Below, piece after piece: positions 20,078 to 30,800 of a stretch of 64,000 nt of DNA. The DNA lies in contig JAQGOL010000040.1 of assembly GCA_028293625.1 (NCBI GenBank), forward strand, positions 179,694-243,693, read 5' to 3'. A program made the translations under genes and the position numbers. Source of the DNA: Chthoniobacteraceae bacterium. Its GTDB lineage: Bacteria; Verrucomicrobiota; Verrucomicrobiia; Chthoniobacterales; Chthoniobacteraceae. The first letter of the stretch is position 1; the number at the start of each line of letters is the position of its first letter. The notes under the pieces are model-generated. The model did not search any database, was not told where the DNA came from, and was given only the letters and a program-made list of their open reading frames with translations.

Positions 20078-20806
20078 ATGACCAAACGACTGAACTTCGT
20101 CATCAACGGCAAAGGCGGCGTCGGCAAAAGCTTCTTTGCCACCAACTTTGTCCAGCATCTGAAAGACCGGCAGATCCCACATGCGGCCGTCGATACCGAT
20201 CAGGAGAATTCCACGCTGAAGCGGTTCCATCCCGACTCCGGATTCATCGATCCTGAACAGCCGCAGGAACTCGACACCATCTTTGCGCTCATCGAGAAGC
20301 ACGATCTGGTCATCGTCGATTGCCGCGCAGCGTCGACCGACTTGTTCCTTCGTTACTTCACGGAGATCGCCGTGTTTGAAGTGCTCGAGGCCGCCGGCGC
20401 GGAGCTGACAGTCATCATGCCAGTGAACCACGAGAACGACAGCATCGAGCAAGTCCGACTCGTTTCAACCAGCCTTGAAAGCCGCTGTAGTTATGTATTG
20501 GTCAGGAACGAGGTGCACAGCGAGCAGTTCCGCATTTACGACAACAGCCGCAGCCGCCAGCGGATCCTCCACGAGTTCAGCGGACGCGAGATCAGTATGA
20601 AACGGATGCAGGACTGGCTGGTGGCATCGCTGAACGAGTACAGCCTTACTGCCACAAACGCGATCACGCATCCGGCGTTCACTTTGATCGACCGTCAGCG
20701 ACTCAAACATTGGCAACGCCATTTCGACGCGCAGGTTGATCTGGCGGCTGACTTACTCCTGCCGGACCACGCCAACATGCAAACCGTGCTGCCACTGGAA
20801 CAATGA
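20078..20806 (+). CDS. ParA/MinD-like P-loop ATPase
   Basis: LNFVINGKGGVGKSFFATNFVQHLK deviant Walker A; DLVIVDCRA. Confidence 0.85.
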   Translation: MTKRLNFVINGKGGVGKSFFATNFVQHLKDRQIPHAAVDTDQENSTLKRFHPDSGFIDPEQPQELDTIFALIEKHDLVIVDCRAASTDLFLRYFTEIAVFEVLEAAGAELTVIMPVNHENDSIEQVRLVSTSLESRCSYVLVRNEVHSEQFRIYDNSRSRQRILHEFSGREISMKRMQDWLVASLNEYSLTATNAITHPAFTLIDRQRLKHWQRHFDAQVDLAADLLLPDHANMQTVLPLEQ

Positions 20807-21156
20807 GCGAGAAAGTCACACTCGACGAGGCCATCGCTACTTGGCGAGCAAAGCATCAGATCAATGAAGACGATCCCATCATGGCGTCGCTGGAACTTGT
20901 CCGCATTTATCTGTTGCATGCGCCGTCGGGCTCACCGGAATCGGGCATTGAACGGCCCAGTTACCAGGAGTTTCGCGACACCGTGGAGCTACTCAATAAG
21001 TGCGCCGAAACCTTCGCCAAACAGTCGCTCGATCTGACCTTCGAGTTGCGCCGCGTCGGAAGTCTCAACCAGCAAAAGAACGAACCACCCATCGGACTCC
21101 TGATGATCATTACCGGCCTCGCCTTGCTGGCAGGCATCCTGATCGGCCGGTGCTGA
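20803..21156 (+). CDS. Small protein with C-terminal TM helix, mobilisation-associated
   Basis: 117 aa; 4-bp overlap with parA; C-term LLMIITGLALLAGILIGRC. Confidence 0.6.
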   Translation: MSEKVTLDEAIATWRAKHQINEDDPIMASLELVRIYLLHAPSGSPESGIERPSYQEFRDTVELLNKCAETFAKQSLDLTFELRRVGSLNQQKNEPPIGLLMIITGLALLAGILIGRC

Positions 21157-21163
21157 CGAGCCC

Positions 21164-22579
21164 ATGTCAATCATCTTTGCCATCGTGGCCTTCGTGCTGA
21201 TCGCCGCCGGCACCGCGATCGTAATCAGACGCTCGCAAAAATCGAAACAGCCAGCGGTTGTCCAACTGGGCGGCTTATCGTGGACACGCGAAGACTTCTG
21301 CCGCGGTTGGCTGATCACCGGCGACACCGGCTCAGGCAAAACGCGCTCCGGCATCACGCCCCTACTCTATCAAGTCTTCAAAAACGAGCCTTGCTGGGGT
21401 GGCGTCTGCATCGACGACAAAGGTCTTTACTGGGAAACGCTTCGCGAAATGGCCCTTCACTTCGGCCGCGAACGCGATCTGATTTTGCTCCAGGTCCGGC
21501 CCGATAGTGCCCCCGCAGACTGGCAACCGGCGCACACATACAATCTCACGTCCGACCGCGGAATCCCGTACAACACGTTCGCTAAGGCAGTCATCGACAC
21601 CGCATCGAGTCTTGGCCAATCCGGCGACAAAGGATTCTTCAAAAACCAAGCCCAGGTTCACATCGCACGCGCCCTCGAACTGCTCCGTGAGATCCGCGCC
21701 GATGTTACACTCGAGAACGCCTATCATCTCCTCATCGACCCGAGCGATCTACAGGACGCACTCGACGACCTCGTCTACGCCAATCCCAGCCCCGCGCGCA
21801 ACGAGGTGATGGCTCATTTCCGGAACCGATTTCTCAACCAGCCGGCCGAGCAGATCGGCGGCGTAAAAGAAACCATCGCCAACTATCTCCAGGCATTCAT
21901 CACCCCTGACATCGTCCGAGTCTTTAGCCCGCGTACGAACACGTTCGACTTCCCCGATATCGACCGCGGCAAAATCATTTGCGTGGCCATGCCCCAGAAG
22001 TTCCAGATCGAGCGCCGATACGTGAACACGTTCCTGAAGATGCTCTTCTACACCCACACGCTACGCCGCTTCGACAAACCCGCAGAACAACGCCAACGCG
22101 ACAACCTGCTCATCCTGTGGGCCGACGAAGCCCAGCGTTTCGTCACCTCTTCCGAGGAAGGCATGAGCGACTACAACTGCGTCGACGTCATCCGCGAGGC
22201 CCGTGCCACCGTCGTCGCCGCCGCCCAGTCCACCACCTCGTTCATTCCGCCGCTCGGTAAAGAAAAAGCCCGCGTCTTCACCCTGAACCTCCGCAACCGC
22301 CTCATCTTCCGGGCAGCTGACGAGGAAGGCGCCGTCGACAGCGCCGATTTCCTCGGCAAAACCAAGATCATCAAGAAGTCGTGGGGATACACTGCCGGCA
22401 AACTCACCCGCAACTTCACCGAGCAGGAAGAACACAAGATCAAGCCCCACCTCCTCCGCGCCCTCCCCAAGCACACCTGCATCCTCGTCCACTGCGAACG
22501 GGGGCACCGCCGCCGCCTCCTACCCCCAATGGAGCCGGATGGACGCACTTCACCATGGTTTCGGCGGCGCTGGTGGTGA
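21164..22579 (+). CDS. Type IV coupling protein (VirD4/TraD-like)
   Basis: N-terminal TM; GWLITGDTGSGKTRSGITPLLYQVF (Walker A); LILWADEAQRFV (Walker B). Confidence 0.85.
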   Translation: MSIIFAIVAFVLIAAGTAIVIRRSQKSKQPAVVQLGGLSWTREDFCRGWLITGDTGSGKTRSGITPLLYQVFKNEPCWGGVCIDDKGLYWETLREMALHFGRERDLILLQVRPDSAPADWQPAHTYNLTSDRGIPYNTFAKAVIDTASSLGQSGDKGFFKNQAQVHIARALELLREIRADVTLENAYHLLIDPSDLQDALDDLVYANPSPARNEVMAHFRNRFLNQPAEQIGGVKETIANYLQAFITPDIVRVFSPRTNTFDFPDIDRGKIICVAMPQKFQIERRYVNTFLKMLFYTHTLRRFDKPAEQRQRDNLLILWADEAQRFVTSSEEGMSDYNCVDVIREARATVVAAAQSTTSFIPPLGKEKARVFTLNLRNRLIFRAADEEGAVDSADFLGKTKIIKKSWGYTAGKLTRNFTEQEEHKIKPHLLRALPKHTCILVHCERGHRRRLLPPMEPDGRTSPWFRRRWW

Positions 22580-22780
22580 ATCCCAAGACTCCATCTTCCG
22601 AACTCAAAGCCCGTGTATAGATTGCTATCGCAACATCCTAACCAGGTAGGCTCTGTAAGTCGTTAGAAAACTGGGGTGCTGCCGAACGACAAGAGACAAA
22701 TATATGCCACCAATGCGTATAGCAGCTTGGTTAAGAAAAGTTCTTCCAAAGCCGGCGAATTCTGCTCAATCATATCGCTC

Positions 22781-23245
22781 ATGCGTTTGCTTTTGTTCTT
22801 CGTGGTTGCCCTATCGGCGCTGGCAAGCGAGGCGTTGCCCGCGGGAGACCGCGCTCCAGCTGAAATCAAAATTCCAAATCCGAAGAAACTGTGGGACTAC
22901 TTCAAGGCTCTGGAGTCAACATCGAAGGAAACGGAGAAGGCCGTTTTCGGCAACAAGGTTTTATCCGAAGCCTACGATCTGGCTGATAGTGGAGCTATCA
23001 CGCAAGACACCTTCAAATTGCTGGAATCGCTGGCGCTCTGGCTGATTACGGATGGCTTCAACAAGAACCTGAAGACAATCGAAGGCGTTGCGGGTGTAAA
23101 AATTGATAAGGACAATCTGTTTGACAAGTATCGCGAGCAGAAGCTGGCTCCGTATATACCGAAAGAAGAGTGCATTCTCTTTTTCACAAACGGGGTTTCA
23201 TACGCCTGGAATGGCAAAGAATGGGTGAGGCACCCATCGAAATGA
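22781..23245 (+). CDS. Hypothetical secreted protein
   Basis: Start MRLLLFFVVALSALASEALPAGD looks like a signal peptide; ORF track start 22676 is upstream. Confidence 0.5.
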   Translation: MRLLLFFVVALSALASEALPAGDRAPAEIKIPNPKKLWDYFKALESTSKETEKAVFGNKVLSEAYDLADSGAITQDTFKLLESLALWLITDGFNKNLKTIEGVAGVKIDKDNLFDKYREQKLAPYIPKEECILFFTNGVSYAWNGKEWVRHPSK

Positions 23246-23369
23246 CGAAAGAGGGAACTCAGACCGCTTCGGTATTATACCAGGGTGCGGTCTCTTCATT
23301 TACTTAAGCAGGTTGCCCCTTTTTTGGGATCCTATTTCAGCTCGCGCGGCATCCCCGGAGACTCCGCAG

Positions 23370-23730
23370 CATTTTAGCCGGATGACACTTCCCGACGCAG
23401 TCGCGAGTCTTGTCCCTGATTTCCATAAAAAATTTCTCTCCAAAAGACTTCCGCCAGACGCAATCCGACAGTGGCGCATTGCTCGTGGGCATTGTAGGGA
23501 TCATAACGCAGGCCGCTAAAGCGATCCGCACCGGTCGTGTAAAGGATAGCTGCTGCACTGCCATCCGCAGTAATTCCCAACGCCCGGTTCCCGGAGACAG
23601 GGGTGATTTCCGTGCTCTCGGAGCATCAGATTGGGCCACAAACTCCCGGGCGAGTGCACCATGCATACGCGTATTTCCTCGGGCGACTTCATCCTGGCCA
23701 AAGTTATTCCGCTGATCCGATGTCTGTAAA
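23370..23730 (-). pseudogene. Frameshifted ORF remnant, unknown family
   Basis: SGITLARMKSPEEIRVCMVHSPGSLWPNLML in one frame continues as LGITADGSAAAILYTTGADRFSGLRYDPYNAHEQCATVGLRLAEVFW in another. Confidence 0.35.
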
Positions 23731-24037
23731 TTCCCCGCTCCGGCTTCGCCGGAAATTCTTGCAGCGGCCGGTCTGTTTGATCCGAAATCGAGTGCGCATC
23801 AGCCCGCACCTGTTCCCTCCGCTCCCGGCGCAGATCCAAATGGAGAGCGGCCAAGGTCGTGAAGCCGGCGAGGCATTTCTTATCTTTCAAGGGTGAAGTC
23901 ATCAGTACGGCGCAAAGCGTTCATACTGTGAGGTATTGGCGGATCGGGCGCACCTGCCGGATTGAGGAAGGGTGGAAGACCAGGGCTCATGGATTGAGCG
24001 CACCAAACCTGATCGGTCGCATTGGGCAGCGTTCCAC

Positions 24038-24676
24038 TCATCGGGTATCGCCCTTAGGAGAGAATTCGCTCGTTTGCCCCGGGTAAAGGCTTTTCACGCT
24101 CCCTTCAGGATTTCCGGGTGTCACTATGCGGCGTAGCCGCAGCGGGGCAGCGCCCGCATTTTCGTTGGCCCGGTTTACAAAGAAAGCCTCCACGTTGCAG
24201 GTCATGCCATCCGGCACTCCGGTGCACAAAACGGCCCACAGTTGCTTCGGAGGAGAGGCTTTGCCTTCGTATTCTTCCACCTCCAAGGCTTCTTCATCGG
24301 TTTTCGATGAAAAACCGATCAGGGAGATCTTCATTTCCTTCGGCAGTTGCGCCGGATCGACCAGCCACCGCCGTTGGTTCTCCTCATAATGGAGCGTGAG
24401 CTTCCGCCGCCCTGACGCATTATCGCCGAGGGTGACCTCTGGCGTCAGCGCACAGTGCAATGACGCCCCCTGTGCGGCTTCCGTCTTGATGCTGAAATGG
24501 AAGAGCTGGTATTGCAGATCAGGCTGAGCCGGCTCCGCCACCGGGGTCGGCGGCGTCGTGATCGAAAAAATGATGCCGAGGACGAGCACCGCCGCGAAAC
24601 CGCAGACGATGACGTCCAGGAATTCGCGCATGTTCGAGTGTCCGCTGTGATCGGAGTGACGTTTACTCATGGTCAC
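24038..24676 (-). CDS. ExbD/TolR-like stator subunit (second of two)
   Basis: Single N-terminal TM NMREFLDVIVCGFAAVLVLGIIFS with an Asp at TM entry (cf. ExbD/TolR LIDV); 4-bp overlap with upstream gene. Confidence 0.5.
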   Translation of the reverse strand: MTMSKRHSDHSGHSNMREFLDVIVCGFAAVLVLGIIFSITTPPTPVAEPAQPDLQYQLFHFSIKTEAAQGASLHCALTPEVTLGDNASGRRKLTLHYEENQRRWLVDPAQLPKEMKISLIGFSSKTDEEALEVEEYEGKASPPKQLWAVLCTGVPDGMTCNVEAFFVNRANENAGAAPLRLRRIVTPGNPEGSVKSLYPGQTSEFSPKGDTR

Positions 24677-25392
24677 TTAGGAGTGATCCCACGCACCGGT
24701 CGCTCGGGATCAGCCGGGTGAATTGTCGCGATCAGCACCCTCTCCTCGCGCGAGGGAGGGGTCGCCTCTCGCTGCTTTTGCGGGATGGCCGGCGTCTGTT
24801 CCTGGGCTTCGAGCAGAAAGACTCCGGCGGTCTCGTAGCGGTGATTGACCGGCGCCGGCGGATCATACGTCGCTTTAACCCGATGGAAGTCGCTATCTAT
24901 GCCGATCTCGAGCGTCAGCTCGACTTTTTCCGCCAGTTTGCTCGCACTGCCCGCAGCGCAGATCAACTCGAGTTTCTTCAGATTATCGGCAGGCGCGTGA
25001 GTGACAAAAACGCGCCGCCACCCGGTATCCTCACGACCTTCCGTCCAGTGATGCAAGCGCTGTTTTGCGTCCAAGCCATGCAGCTCAATGCGGCCCGGCT
25101 CGATGCCGGTACCTTTTCCGGCCTCCACCCAGATTTGGATCAAGAAATCATTGGAACCACTCACAGCCTTGGGCGGACGGCGCGCGTGCGCTTCCCTACG
25201 CGTGGCCGCGCGCTCCGCTTTCGCTCCGCCCGGGCTCTCCGGACTCCCGCTTTTGGGCAGCACGGAGTAGAGCATCATGAGCGCAGCGGCCGCCCCGAGC
25301 CCGCAGAGCAGCACCTCCAGCAAATCTTCCACGAGCGGATCGCGCTCTTCTTCCGCGCTGTGCGAGCGGCCTCGGAGACGGGTGATCTTCAT
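24673..25392 (-). CDS. ExbD/TolR-like stator subunit (first of two)
   Basis: Single N-terminal TM DPLVEDLLEVLLCGLGAAAALMMLYSV with acidic residues at TM entry; 4-bp overlaps with both neighbours. Confidence 0.5.
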   Translation of the reverse strand: MKITRLRGRSHSAEEERDPLVEDLLEVLLCGLGAAAALMMLYSVLPKSGSPESPGGAKAERAATRREAHARRPPKAVSGSNDFLIQIWVEAGKGTGIEPGRIELHGLDAKQRLHHWTEGREDTGWRRVFVTHAPADNLKKLELICAAGSASKLAEKVELTLEIGIDSDFHRVKATYDPPAPVNHRYETAGVFLLEAQEQTPAIPQKQREATPPSREERVLIATIHPADPERPVRGITPK

Positions 25393-27728
25393 CGTGGTCC
25401 CTCCATCTCGCCATTCCCTGAGCTACTGCCATTTTCGCGGTGGCCATTGAGAAGCGCGTCCGGGCCGTGGGAGCGCGGGCCGACTTCCGGCGCGTAAAAG
25501 GCGCGGTAAGCGCGCACGGTCCGCCGCCACACGTCCTCCGCCCACTTACGGTAGAAGCGGCGCCGCCGCCGCGGCTGGCTTTCCTCACACTTAGAAAGGA
25601 GCCGATGCTCTACCTCATCGATAAACGCCACCTCCCGATGCCCAAGGGCCGCATCGAGAAAAGCGAGCACTAGGCTAAGCGCAAACGCGGAGAGCGTGGC
25701 GGTGAAAGCCACACCTAAACTGCCGGAGACTTTCGAGATGGCTTCTGCCTGGGCAAAGGAGCCTTGCGCCCGCGCAATGTCTTCCGCGCTGGCCATCGAG
25801 GCCGCGATGCCCAGCACTTTTCCGATGAAGCCGACCGTGGGCAGCGCGCGCCCGCAGTAGGAGCCCAGCCAGCGCGAGCGAGCATTGGTCTCCCGGAAGG
25901 ATTCCGCGCGCACCACCAGCATATCCGGCGAAGGAGCCGGCGTGCCGTAGCTCCGCAAAAAAGCTCTCCGGGCCGTGTAGAGCAATTGGGCTGGAATAGA
26001 GAAGGCGTGCACCGAAGCCGCCTGGGCCGAGCGCCGCAGATTCCAGGAGAGCCACCACCACGCCAGCCTGCTCCACGCGAGCACCAAGAGCCGACCCGCA
26101 AGCAGTGCTATTACGAAAAAGAAGAGCCCGTACATAACGCACTGATCGATCCCATCCACGAAGGTCAGGTGGAAGCGCGCAGTGCGGACGTCGTCGTCCG
26201 CCTGGGCCATCTCGACAAACCGCACGAGGATTTGGTGGATGAAGACCCAGTTCTCAAACTCGAAGTCCGGCTCGCCGGCGGCAGCGGCCTTGGCCTCTGG
26301 TTTGGCCGTGTGTTGGCCGTTTTCCTCTTTCAGTGGGTGGGGTGCCTTTGCAGCCGCGTGCTCGATCCGCTCGAGCAACTGCCTCTGCACGCCGCCGATC
26401 GCCAATGCGGCGGAAACAATAACGGCCGGGCGCTCGCGGTATTCCGGCAGAGCGGCCTTTGACGCCAGGTCGCGGGCGAGTACCTCCGCTGCCTGGCTTT
26501 CCGTCTCGCGCTGCCCGCTCCCGCCTTCACTTAACTCGATGTGCTGGATGTAGGTAGCCAGCGTGGCAAAGGCGCCCAACTGGAAGAGGTTCTGCCCATC
26601 GGGCGGCTGGCGCTGCAGGCGAGCGCGAAAGTGCTCCGCCAACGCCGCCAGCTTTTCCTCCGTCGGCGGGGCTCCGGTGGCATCGCGCAGGTGCATACGG
26701 CCCAGGGCAACGATGAGCAGCGGCAACTCCTGCTGGGCCTGGAGACCGGCCGCGAGCTTGCAAATCGCATCCCTCCGCCGCCGCTTCGTCTCACTCTCCG
26801 CCTCTTCCGGCCACGCCGCCAGCCGCAGCCAGCGCGTGAGCGGCTCAGCAACCGGCGCCACCTTCGCCGGGGCCGGCGGTGGGCTCTTGGTCGTGAGCAA
26901 CGCGGCTGGGGCAAAGGGGCTCTCCGCCAGCAGCGTGGCAAAGGGTGAAGGCACCCCTTTCTGCGCCGCAGGCGCCGCCGCCCGCATCTCACCCGCGGTC
27001 TGGGGCTGTTCCGGCTCCCGCTCCAGCCAATCGAAGATCGGCTGGAGCGCTCTCGCCACGGTGCGGTGCTCCCAAACGCGAAACTCGGAAGCCCACGGAA
27101 CGCCGACATCCGGCACGTCGGTCTTCGTGGGTTTCGCCAGCCCGGCCAGCGCGGGCGGCGCGGGCGGCGCGGGCGCCAGAGAATCCACGATCCGCTCGGC
27201 TAGCCGTCCGCGCATGTAGGACCACACATCAAACGCCAGCACACCGCAGAGCACCACGCTGGCGAGAGTCCAGACCAAGGGCGGCGCGAACGATTTCTGC
27301 CGCGGCCGCGAGATGCCCACCAGCTCCAGCACGCCCGTCACCGTATGCAACACCAGCCCAACGATGAATTGTCCGAGCCAGAGCAGCCCGCCAAACAGGC
27401 GCTGCCAGAATGGCTTCATCCAGGTAAGCACCGCATCAAGTCCCCACAGGCCTCGTTTTGCACCGCTGAACAAGCGCGGCCGAGCGGCGTGCCAGGTCTT
27501 CCTCCGCCGTGTGTCCAGCCAGCGGAGGACAATAACCGATTTTTTCCACACCTGCTTGGCGGCGGGCGGCCCATACGTTTTGACCAAGCCCGCTGCCTTG
27601 ATCAGCGCGCTTCGCGCGGAGCGCACCAAGGGAAGCAGTTGTGTGATCGCGTGGCGGAACTGGGACTTGGGAGCAGCCGAGGATTCGTCTTCCGGCTCTG
27701 GCTGGGTGGGAGAATGAGGAATGTCCAT
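25389..27728 (-). CDS. TolQ/ExbB/MotA-like ion-channel subunit with long N-terminal extension
   Basis: C-terminal ALPTVGFIGKVLGIAASMASAEDIARA...ISKVSGSLGVAFTATLSAFALSLVLAFLDAALGHREVAFIDEVEHRLL resembles MotA_ExbB; additional TM segments in the N-terminal half. Confidence 0.7.
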   Translation of the reverse strand: MDIPHSPTQPEPEDESSAAPKSQFRHAITQLLPLVRSARSALIKAAGLVKTYGPPAAKQVWKKSVIVLRWLDTRRRKTWHAARPRLFSGAKRGLWGLDAVLTWMKPFWQRLFGGLLWLGQFIVGLVLHTVTGVLELVGISRPRQKSFAPPLVWTLASVVLCGVLAFDVWSYMRGRLAERIVDSLAPAPPAPPALAGLAKPTKTDVPDVGVPWASEFRVWEHRTVARALQPIFDWLEREPEQPQTAGEMRAAAPAAQKGVPSPFATLLAESPFAPAALLTTKSPPPAPAKVAPVAEPLTRWLRLAAWPEEAESETKRRRRDAICKLAAGLQAQQELPLLIVALGRMHLRDATGAPPTEEKLAALAEHFRARLQRQPPDGQNLFQLGAFATLATYIQHIELSEGGSGQRETESQAAEVLARDLASKAALPEYRERPAVIVSAALAIGGVQRQLLERIEHAAAKAPHPLKEENGQHTAKPEAKAAAAGEPDFEFENWVFIHQILVRFVEMAQADDDVRTARFHLTFVDGIDQCVMYGLFFFVIALLAGRLLVLAWSRLAWWWLSWNLRRSAQAASVHAFSIPAQLLYTARRAFLRSYGTPAPSPDMLVVRAESFRETNARSRWLGSYCGRALPTVGFIGKVLGIAASMASAEDIARAQGSFAQAEAISKVSGSLGVAFTATLSAFALSLVLAFLDAALGHREVAFIDEVEHRLLSKCEESQPRRRRRFYRKWAEDVWRRTVRAYRAFYAPEVGPRSHGPDALLNGHRENGSSSGNGEMEGPR

Positions 27729-27803
27729 GGTAAGCGTTGTCTGAGCACGCTGGCGGGGCCAGAACGGCGATTCGCCGGCCGCTGCGGAGAAATGTTTGTG
27801 GCC

Positions 27804-30800
27804 TTAATTGCTGCCGTAGACGATCCAGCGCGGGGTGGCGCGGAAATGCTGGAGCCAAACCTCGGGCTGGGCGAAAAGATCGAGAATCAACGCGCTACGC
27901 CCCGCGCGTTTCCCTAGCGGAAAGCGATCCGGGTCCACGACCACACCCTTTTTCAGCCAATCTTCATAGCGCCCTTGCATCGGACCGCCATCCAACGAGA
28001 CGCCGTTGCCCCAGATCCGCATGGGCAGGTGCGCCGCTTCGCGCAGAATGGCCAGGTGAGACTCCTCGATCCCGTGTCTTTTCACGGCTTGAAGGAAGCT
28101 CTGCACGGCCGCAAACGGAGCGGAGGCCGCGCTCTGGGCGAGCCTGGCCTGCAATTGCTCCGCCACGGCTTCTCTTCGCAGAGGCTGATCCCCGGGAAAG
28201 AAGACCTCCGCCCAGACCAGACGCCGTGACGCGGCTTCCGGCCGGATCTCGAGCCCAATGGACCAATGGTGGTGATCGACCCTGGCGGTCGGCGCTTCGG
28301 CCCCCAAGATCGGCGCTTCGGCCTCCGCGGTGATGAGGTCCCCCAGCCGCAGGCGCTGCTGAAAGGTGTTTGAGTGGATGACCGCATACTGCTGCCCGAC
28401 TGCATCCAGCATAGGGTGGTAATCGTAGCTCGCGGTCGCGCTGTCCCGGCTGAACGGCTGCTCCAACCAGGCGAACTGCAACCGATTGTTCACTCTCTGC
28501 AGAATAAACATCTCGTCCTTCTCGAAACTGTACCCGGGGTAGTCCGATCTCCCCCGCACGTTGGTCGCAGCCCCATTCGGGAGGCCATCTTTCGCGCCGG
28601 AAGCACCCAAAATCCCGCTGAGGCGCCTCTTTTTCTCGGCCAGCTCGCTGGATCGCTGCATCTGCGGCGTTGCCCAGATATCCTTAAGGATTTGCCGAAA
28701 TTTTGCGAGTTGCGGGTCCCTCTGCGGCACGTCGTGCCAGACGTATTTCCACTGGCGCGTTTCCGCATTATACGGCGAGATGACGTTTTCCGGGTCCGAA
28801 GCCGCCACCGGACAGTGTTCGCAGAGATGGGTTTTCATTGTGGCCGCGAGAGGTGGAAGCGTGGCCTCGCAACCTATCGCCAGGCTCCATTTGTCAGGGG
28901 CGATCTCCGGCGGCGCACTCACGCGGGCCAGCAGTTCCTCACCCAGCGCTTGGTAGGCGCTGGAAAGATCGAGCCCGCCATCCGCGGTCTCAGAGGCAAA
29001 GGTCGGATGCACCGCCGGCGAAGGACGCGCAAAGAGCCGCACCTTCCATGGCTTCTCGTCTTCCCCCTCGATGATCGCAAGCCGCGCCGGCCGAGGCGCG
29101 TCGAGAATCAGTTCGTCATCGCGCTGCAGGCTGCCCTCCGCAGCCTCCTCCTGTAGGATCTTCACGATCGGCTGCCACTCCTCCACCTCACATTCGTGCA
29201 CGCTTGGCAAGGCTTTCGGGCAGACCAGCCGGTGGGTGCCCAGACGGCCATCCGCCTTGCGCTCGATCACGGCGATGCTCTCTTTTGTGTACAGATAAAA
29301 GGCGGCATCCGTCTCCCCCAGGTACTTTGGCCCACCCGCTCTTGTCTTCTGCACCAGCCGGGCGAATTGTCCGGTCAAAGAGGCGAAAGTTTTCTCCTGG
29401 CACTCCCCCTCCGTGGTGGGCAGGAGGCGGTGTTGCAGAAGCGGATCGTTTTTGGCAAAGCTATGCTTCACTAACTGGCCGTCTTTTTTCAGGCGCGTGA
29501 AATAAGTGCGCCAGCCGCCGGCCTTGATGATCACCGTCGCATGCGCGCTTTCATCCGCCGTTCCTTCGGGCGCGTCGCTGGGATCGTAGACCTCATTGGC
29601 CGGATGAGTGCAGTGCCACACCTCCAGCGCCTCAGAATCTTTGGCCGCAGCCTCGGAACTTGAGCCGGCAGCCACCGCCTGGCGGATCGCCATCAATGCA
29701 GCTGCCGGCATGGAACCGCTCGACCCTTCCTCCGGCACGACGATCGCCAGCAAAGCCTCCACCATGTCATGGGTCAATTTTGAGGGCGCCTTCTCCGGCG
29801 CCGGCAGGAGTTTGCCAGCCTTCGCCGGGATCAGCGTGCGCGGCGGATTTTTGTCTGCGTCGGCTTCTTCTTTTTTGAAATACAGCGGGCAGGCGTAGGC
29901 CACGTCACCCTGAATTGCCACGCGCCAGACGCGCTGGCCTCCCCTCGCCCAGCTCCAGTGCGCGGCCTGCTTACCGTCGATGCTCTCCACCAGCCAACTC
30001 TTGGTCTCATTCAAAATCGACGGCAACTTATCTTTGACTCCCTGTGCATAAAAAACTGGCGTGCCCCCTTCGCTCAGTCCGGCTTCGGTGACTTCATTGC
30101 CTGGAGGCTTCTGGTCGAGCTTTTTCTCGCCCCCCTTCTTCTCGTCACTTGTTTTCTCCGGCGGCATTTTCGGAACCCCTATTTTCTCGTCGGCCTTTTG
30201 TTCTTTCCCGTTGCCCTGGTCGTTTGGGGGACCGTGCGTTTCGCCAGGCTCTTGCCCGCTGCCGCCGGATTGAGCCTTCGTATCATCGCCTCTCTTTCCA
30301 GAGTCCCCCTCTTTACCGCCGTGTCCTGCGCCGATGGAGATTTTTCCTTTCAAGAGTTGGGCCAGGTCTTCCAGGCGGAAATCGAACAGTCCGGCAATGA
30401 GGTCGAGCAGCAGACCCGGGGTTAGCTCTTCCACACTTGGGACACTCACGGAGAGTGGAATGAAGAGCACCGAAAACTTCGCCTGGGCGCGACTTTGGTT
30501 CACCGAAACCTCTGCGGATCCGATCTTCGGGCAGAATTTGACCGCCACACGACCTTTCGCATTGAACCGCAATGGCCCTCGACCGATTTGCGCACCGATA
30601 TCGAAGAAATCCGCCTGTCCGATCAGGAGATCCACATTTCCGGCGGCCTTAACCGCCACCGCCCCATCTCCGAAGTGAATCTTCAGGTTCGTATCGGCAA
30701 TGTGCATCCGGAAGAGATCGAGCGGCATCCTCGACTCGAAAATGCCCTGCTTAAAATCCAACTTGGATTCGCGCTCCGGTTTGAAAATGTACGCCAGCAC

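Noticed and set aside
25764-27917. Plus-strand ORFs up to 232 aa opposite the stator-like operon
   Set aside because: Arg/Ala/Pro-rich shadow ORFs of a high-GC coding strand.
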